Below are positions 61,686 through 64,000 of a stretch of 64,000 bases of DNA, one piece after another. Made by a program: the position numbers and the translations under genes. The first letter of the stretch is position 1; each line of letters opens with the position of its first letter. The stretch is from Longitalea arenae (GTDB lineage Bacteria > Bacteroidota > Bacteroidia > Chitinophagales > Chitinophagaceae): the NCBI RefSeq assembly GCF_016924755.1, contig NZ_JAFFJX010000004.1:1-64000 (forward strand), written 5' to 3'. A model generated the notes under the pieces. That model searched no databases. It saw only the letters and a program-made list of their open reading frames with translations, and was not told the origin of the DNA.

Positions 61686-62655
61686 TTTTTAGATTAACAA
61701 TACATAAATAGGATGCGGAACGCGAAACGCTTAACGCGGATCGATTGCTGCGAAGGCTAAGCGTTTAGCTTTAGCAAAGCAAAACGTATAGCAGCATTCG
61801 CCCTTAAACATTTAACGTGTAGCTTTAGCAAACAAAACGTATAGCAGGCATTCGCCCTTAAACGTTTAATGTTAAGCATTAGGTAAAGCTAAAACGCTAG
61901 CAAGCGTTCAGCGTTCAACAATAATTGGTGAAGAAGGTAATTTGTAAATGCAGTAATATAGTTGCAGAAGCAAGTGCAAAGTAAAAGCGCTTTGAAATAT
62001 TCTGTTTAGTAAAACAGTTTTATTTTTTTCCACATTAATGGTATCCGTTACTGTTAAATTGATTCTCAAAGCTGAACACATGTATGGCAACAATTCATCA
62101 AAAAATAAATAAGTTCTTCTTAAGATATCACATTACATCATTGTTATAGGTTCGATAATCAGGACCTGTGCCTGATCGTCTGTTAATGTAATTATCGAGT
62201 AATTTTACTCTTTTTCATCATGATAATCATGTATAGCTTTGACATTACAAACGATTTAGCGATATCAGTAAATGGGAGTGATTTTTGCCTTACCTTCTTC
62301 GCAGCAATCACTTACCTGTAACAGTAATTAAGTTGTAGTTGCATCCCTTAGCACTGAGTGGGCACTGCCCGCTTCCCTGATACTGTTTAGTTATAGCCAT
62401 TTCTTCCCCTTTGATTATCTGATGTTGACCCTGGTCACAAAAGGTTGCGGTTACCCGTTACCCTTACCGGTTACTCTCAGCACCGCTGCGAGCGGCTCTC
62501 TATTGCCAATCGTTTATTGCCGATTGTCGATTGAGCATTGTCTATTGCCGATTGTCAATTATCGATGGTTGTCGATTGCCCATTGCCAATTGCCCATTGG
62601 CCATTGACCATTCATGTTTCTCGATTCACTATTATAAAACACCAAATTGTTACAA
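61686..62655. other. 970-bp divergent regulatory region, chitinase / GH16
   Basis: No gene is supported. The left part holds 7-mers AACGCGA, AACGCTT, AACGCGG (61719-61739) and a 47-bp direct repeat (about 61763-61809 and 61817-61863, containing AAAACGTATAGCAG and CATTCGCCCTTAAAC). The right part holds the ATTGCCG array. The middle is AT-rich and could hold promoters for both genes. Confidence 0.5.
62446..62616. repeat. Long heptamer array upstream of the GH16 gene
   Basis: About 14 units in near-perfect 7-bp phase run from 62516: ATTGCCG, ATTGTCG, ATTGAGC, ATTGTCT, ATTGCCG, ATTGTCA, ATTATCG, one 10-mer, ATTGCCC, ATTGCCA, ATTGCCC, ATTGGCC, ATTGACC, ATTCATG. A shorter GTTACCC-type run lies before it (about 62446-62475). 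It ends 40 nt before the start codon. Confidence 0.85.
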
Positions 62656-64000
62656 ATGAAAAAGTTTCTACTAACATCCTTTTTACTGGGAGCGCTAACC
62701 ACTCTCCAGAAAAATGCCCAGGCACAGAACTGGCAGCTTGTATGGCAAGACGAATTTACCACCAGCATTGGCGCCGACTGGGTCTTTGAGACCGGCAACG
62801 GCAGCAGCGGCTGGGGAAATAATGAACTGGAATATTACCGCCGCGAAAATGCCGCCATCGAAAACGGTCAGCTCGTGATCACTGCAAAACGCGAGTCCTT
62901 TGGCGGTTTTAATTACACGTCTGCCCGCATGAAAACTCAGGGCAAAAAGTCATGGAAATACGGCAAAATAGAAGCCCGTATTAAAATGCCGGCATTCTCA
63001 GGCATCTGGCCTGCGTTCTGGATGCTGGGCGATAATATTACCACCGTAGGCTGGCCCGACTGTGGTGAGATCGATATCATGGAGCACATCAATGCCGAAA
63101 ACAGAACTTACGGCACCCCACACTGGAGAGATCATAACAACAACTATGCTTCCTTCAGTGGCAATACCGCCTGCACAGTGACCGATTATCATATCTACAG
63201 CGTTGAGTGGGACGCCAATTATATCCGCTGGTTCCTCGATGGCGTTAAATTCCATGAAATGTATATTGGCGGCGGTGTGAACGGCACCAGTGAATTTCAC
63301 AACAACCATTTTATTTTATTGAATATGGCGGTGGGCGGCAACTGGCCCGGCTTTAATATCGACCCGAATGGCTTCCCTGCAAAAATGTATGTCGATTATG
63401 TACGCGTGTACCAGGATGCCGGTAGCAACCCGGGCACCGCCATAACGATCCAGGCTGAAAGCTATACGAGCATGTCAGGCGTTCAAACGGAAGCTACAAC
63501 CGATGCTGGCGGTGGCCAGAACGTAGGCTGGATAGATGCCAACGACTGGATGGCTTATGGTGCTGTTAATTTCCCTGCTACCGGCACTTATAAAATTGAA
63601 TACCGCGTAGCCAGCCTGAATGGCGGCGGCCGTCTGTCACTCGACCTGAACGCAGGTTCCATTGTATTGGGCCAGCTCGATGTGCCCGCCACCGGTGGCT
63701 GGCAGAACTGGACCACCATCTCTCACAATGTACAGGTAAACGCCGGCACTTATAACCCCGGGATCTTTGCCGTAGCCGGTGGCTGGAACCTGAACTGGAT
63801 CCGCATTACGCCGCTATCAACGGCAAGGGTTGCACAAAACGGAATGGTGAATGACCTTACCGATCATCCGGTGCAGGCTGGTAAAGGATTTACGATCTAC
63901 CCCAACCCGGTTAAACAACAACTGAACATCCTCAGCAAAGAATCACTGGCAGGCGGCCTCATCCGCATCTTCGATATCAATGGTAAACAGGTATTGACTG
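62656..64000 (+). CDS. GH16 endo-beta-1,3-glucanase with CBM6 and T9SS tail, 3' truncated by window
   Basis: The frame opens at the ATG at 62656 and stays open to the window end (448 codons). A signal peptide (to about 24) precedes the GH16 jelly roll with catalytic E138-I-D-I-M-E143 and upstream WKYGKIEARIKMPAFSGIWP. This motif arrangement is typical of laminarinases. A CBM6-like module follows (TIQAESYTSMSGVQTE to NWIRITPL, about 262-390), then the start of a T9SS sorting domain (FTIYPNPVKQQLNIL). It should degrade beta-1,3-glucans such as fungal wall material, matching the divergent chitinase. Confidence 0.93.
   Translation, partial: MKKFLLTSFLLGALTTLQKNAQAQNWQLVWQDEFTTSIGADWVFETGNGSSGWGNNELEYYRRENAAIENGQLVITAKRESFGGFNYTSARMKTQGKKSWKYGKIEARIKMPAFSGIWPAFWMLGDNITTVGWPDCGEIDIMEHINAENRTYGTPHWRDHNNNYASFSGNTACTVTDYHIYSVEWDANYIRWFLDGVKFHEMYIGGGVNGTSEFHNNHFILLNMAVGGNWPGFNIDPNGFPAKMYVDYVRVYQDAGSNPGTAITIQAESYTSMSGVQTEATTDAGGGQNVGWIDANDWMAYGAVNFPATGTYKIEYRVASLNGGGRLSLDLNAGSIVLGQLDVPATGGWQNWTTISHNVQVNAGTYNPGIFAVAGGWNLNWIRITPLSTARVAQNGMVNDLTDHPVQAGKGFTIYPNPVKQQLNILSKESLAGGLIRIFDINGKQVLT

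Overview
The window looks like chromosome from a member of the Bacteroidota, most likely family Chitinophagaceae. Supporting signs are T9SS type A C-terminal sorting domains on at least four secreted proteins, a Bacteroidota-type promoter (TTG / TAnnTTTG) ahead of a tRNA, many chitin- and glycan-active enzymes (GH18, GH20, GH51, GH16, NamZ-like) and TonB-linked outer-membrane proteins. Family assignments come from reading motifs; no database search was run.

Layout. 1-127: 5' end of a group IIC intron (minus) sitting just past the parC terminator. 195-5776: minus-strand topoisomerase IV block (parE, a DUF1835 protein, parC). 6232-7680: twin-cassette ModF-like ATPase. 7961-16226: secreted M43 protease, a small secreted regulatory-like domain protein, GH20 hexosaminidase and a large T9SS-exported protein. 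17361-17433: tRNA-Lys(CTT). 17550-33613: RiPP (ribosomally made, modified peptide) locus. 33815-48644: housekeeping and accessory genes (degenerate MBL-fold protein, GH51, M16 protease, DUF488, NamZ-like, RibD-type reductase, AraC, serine hydrolase, two YceI proteins, MhqO/MhqD-like pair). 48776-54800: tripartite RND efflux operon. 55115-57272: AraC regulator and MFS transporter. 57588-64000: divergent two-catalytic-domain GH18 chitinase and a GH16 glucanase cut by the window end.

The RiPP locus is the most interesting part. An outer-membrane beta-barrel receptor and an unknown protein lead into six tandem precursor genes with nearly identical leaders, each with a double-glycine region and a Cys/Asn/Thr-rich core built on repeated C-x-N-x3-C units. 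Behind them come a radical SAM/SPASM maturase, a C39 peptidase-ABC exporter interrupted at a run of ten A residues, a very short HlyD-like adaptor, a two-domain glycosyltransferase and a LanC-like protein without zinc ligands. Flanking genes add a stand-alone protein resembling the SpaB C-terminal domain, two more glycosyltransferase-like proteins, a LuxR-type response regulator and a methyltransferase. I read this as a system making radical-SAM-modified, possibly glycosylated, Cys-rich peptides.

A second pattern is non-coding. Many intergenic regions outside the RiPP locus carry degenerate 7-bp-period arrays, mostly (GTTNNNN)n on the sense strand, starting within a few bases of a stop codon and often followed by a hairpin and an oppositely oriented array. 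Array sequences differ from gene to gene but the 7-base phase and the GTT anchor persist.
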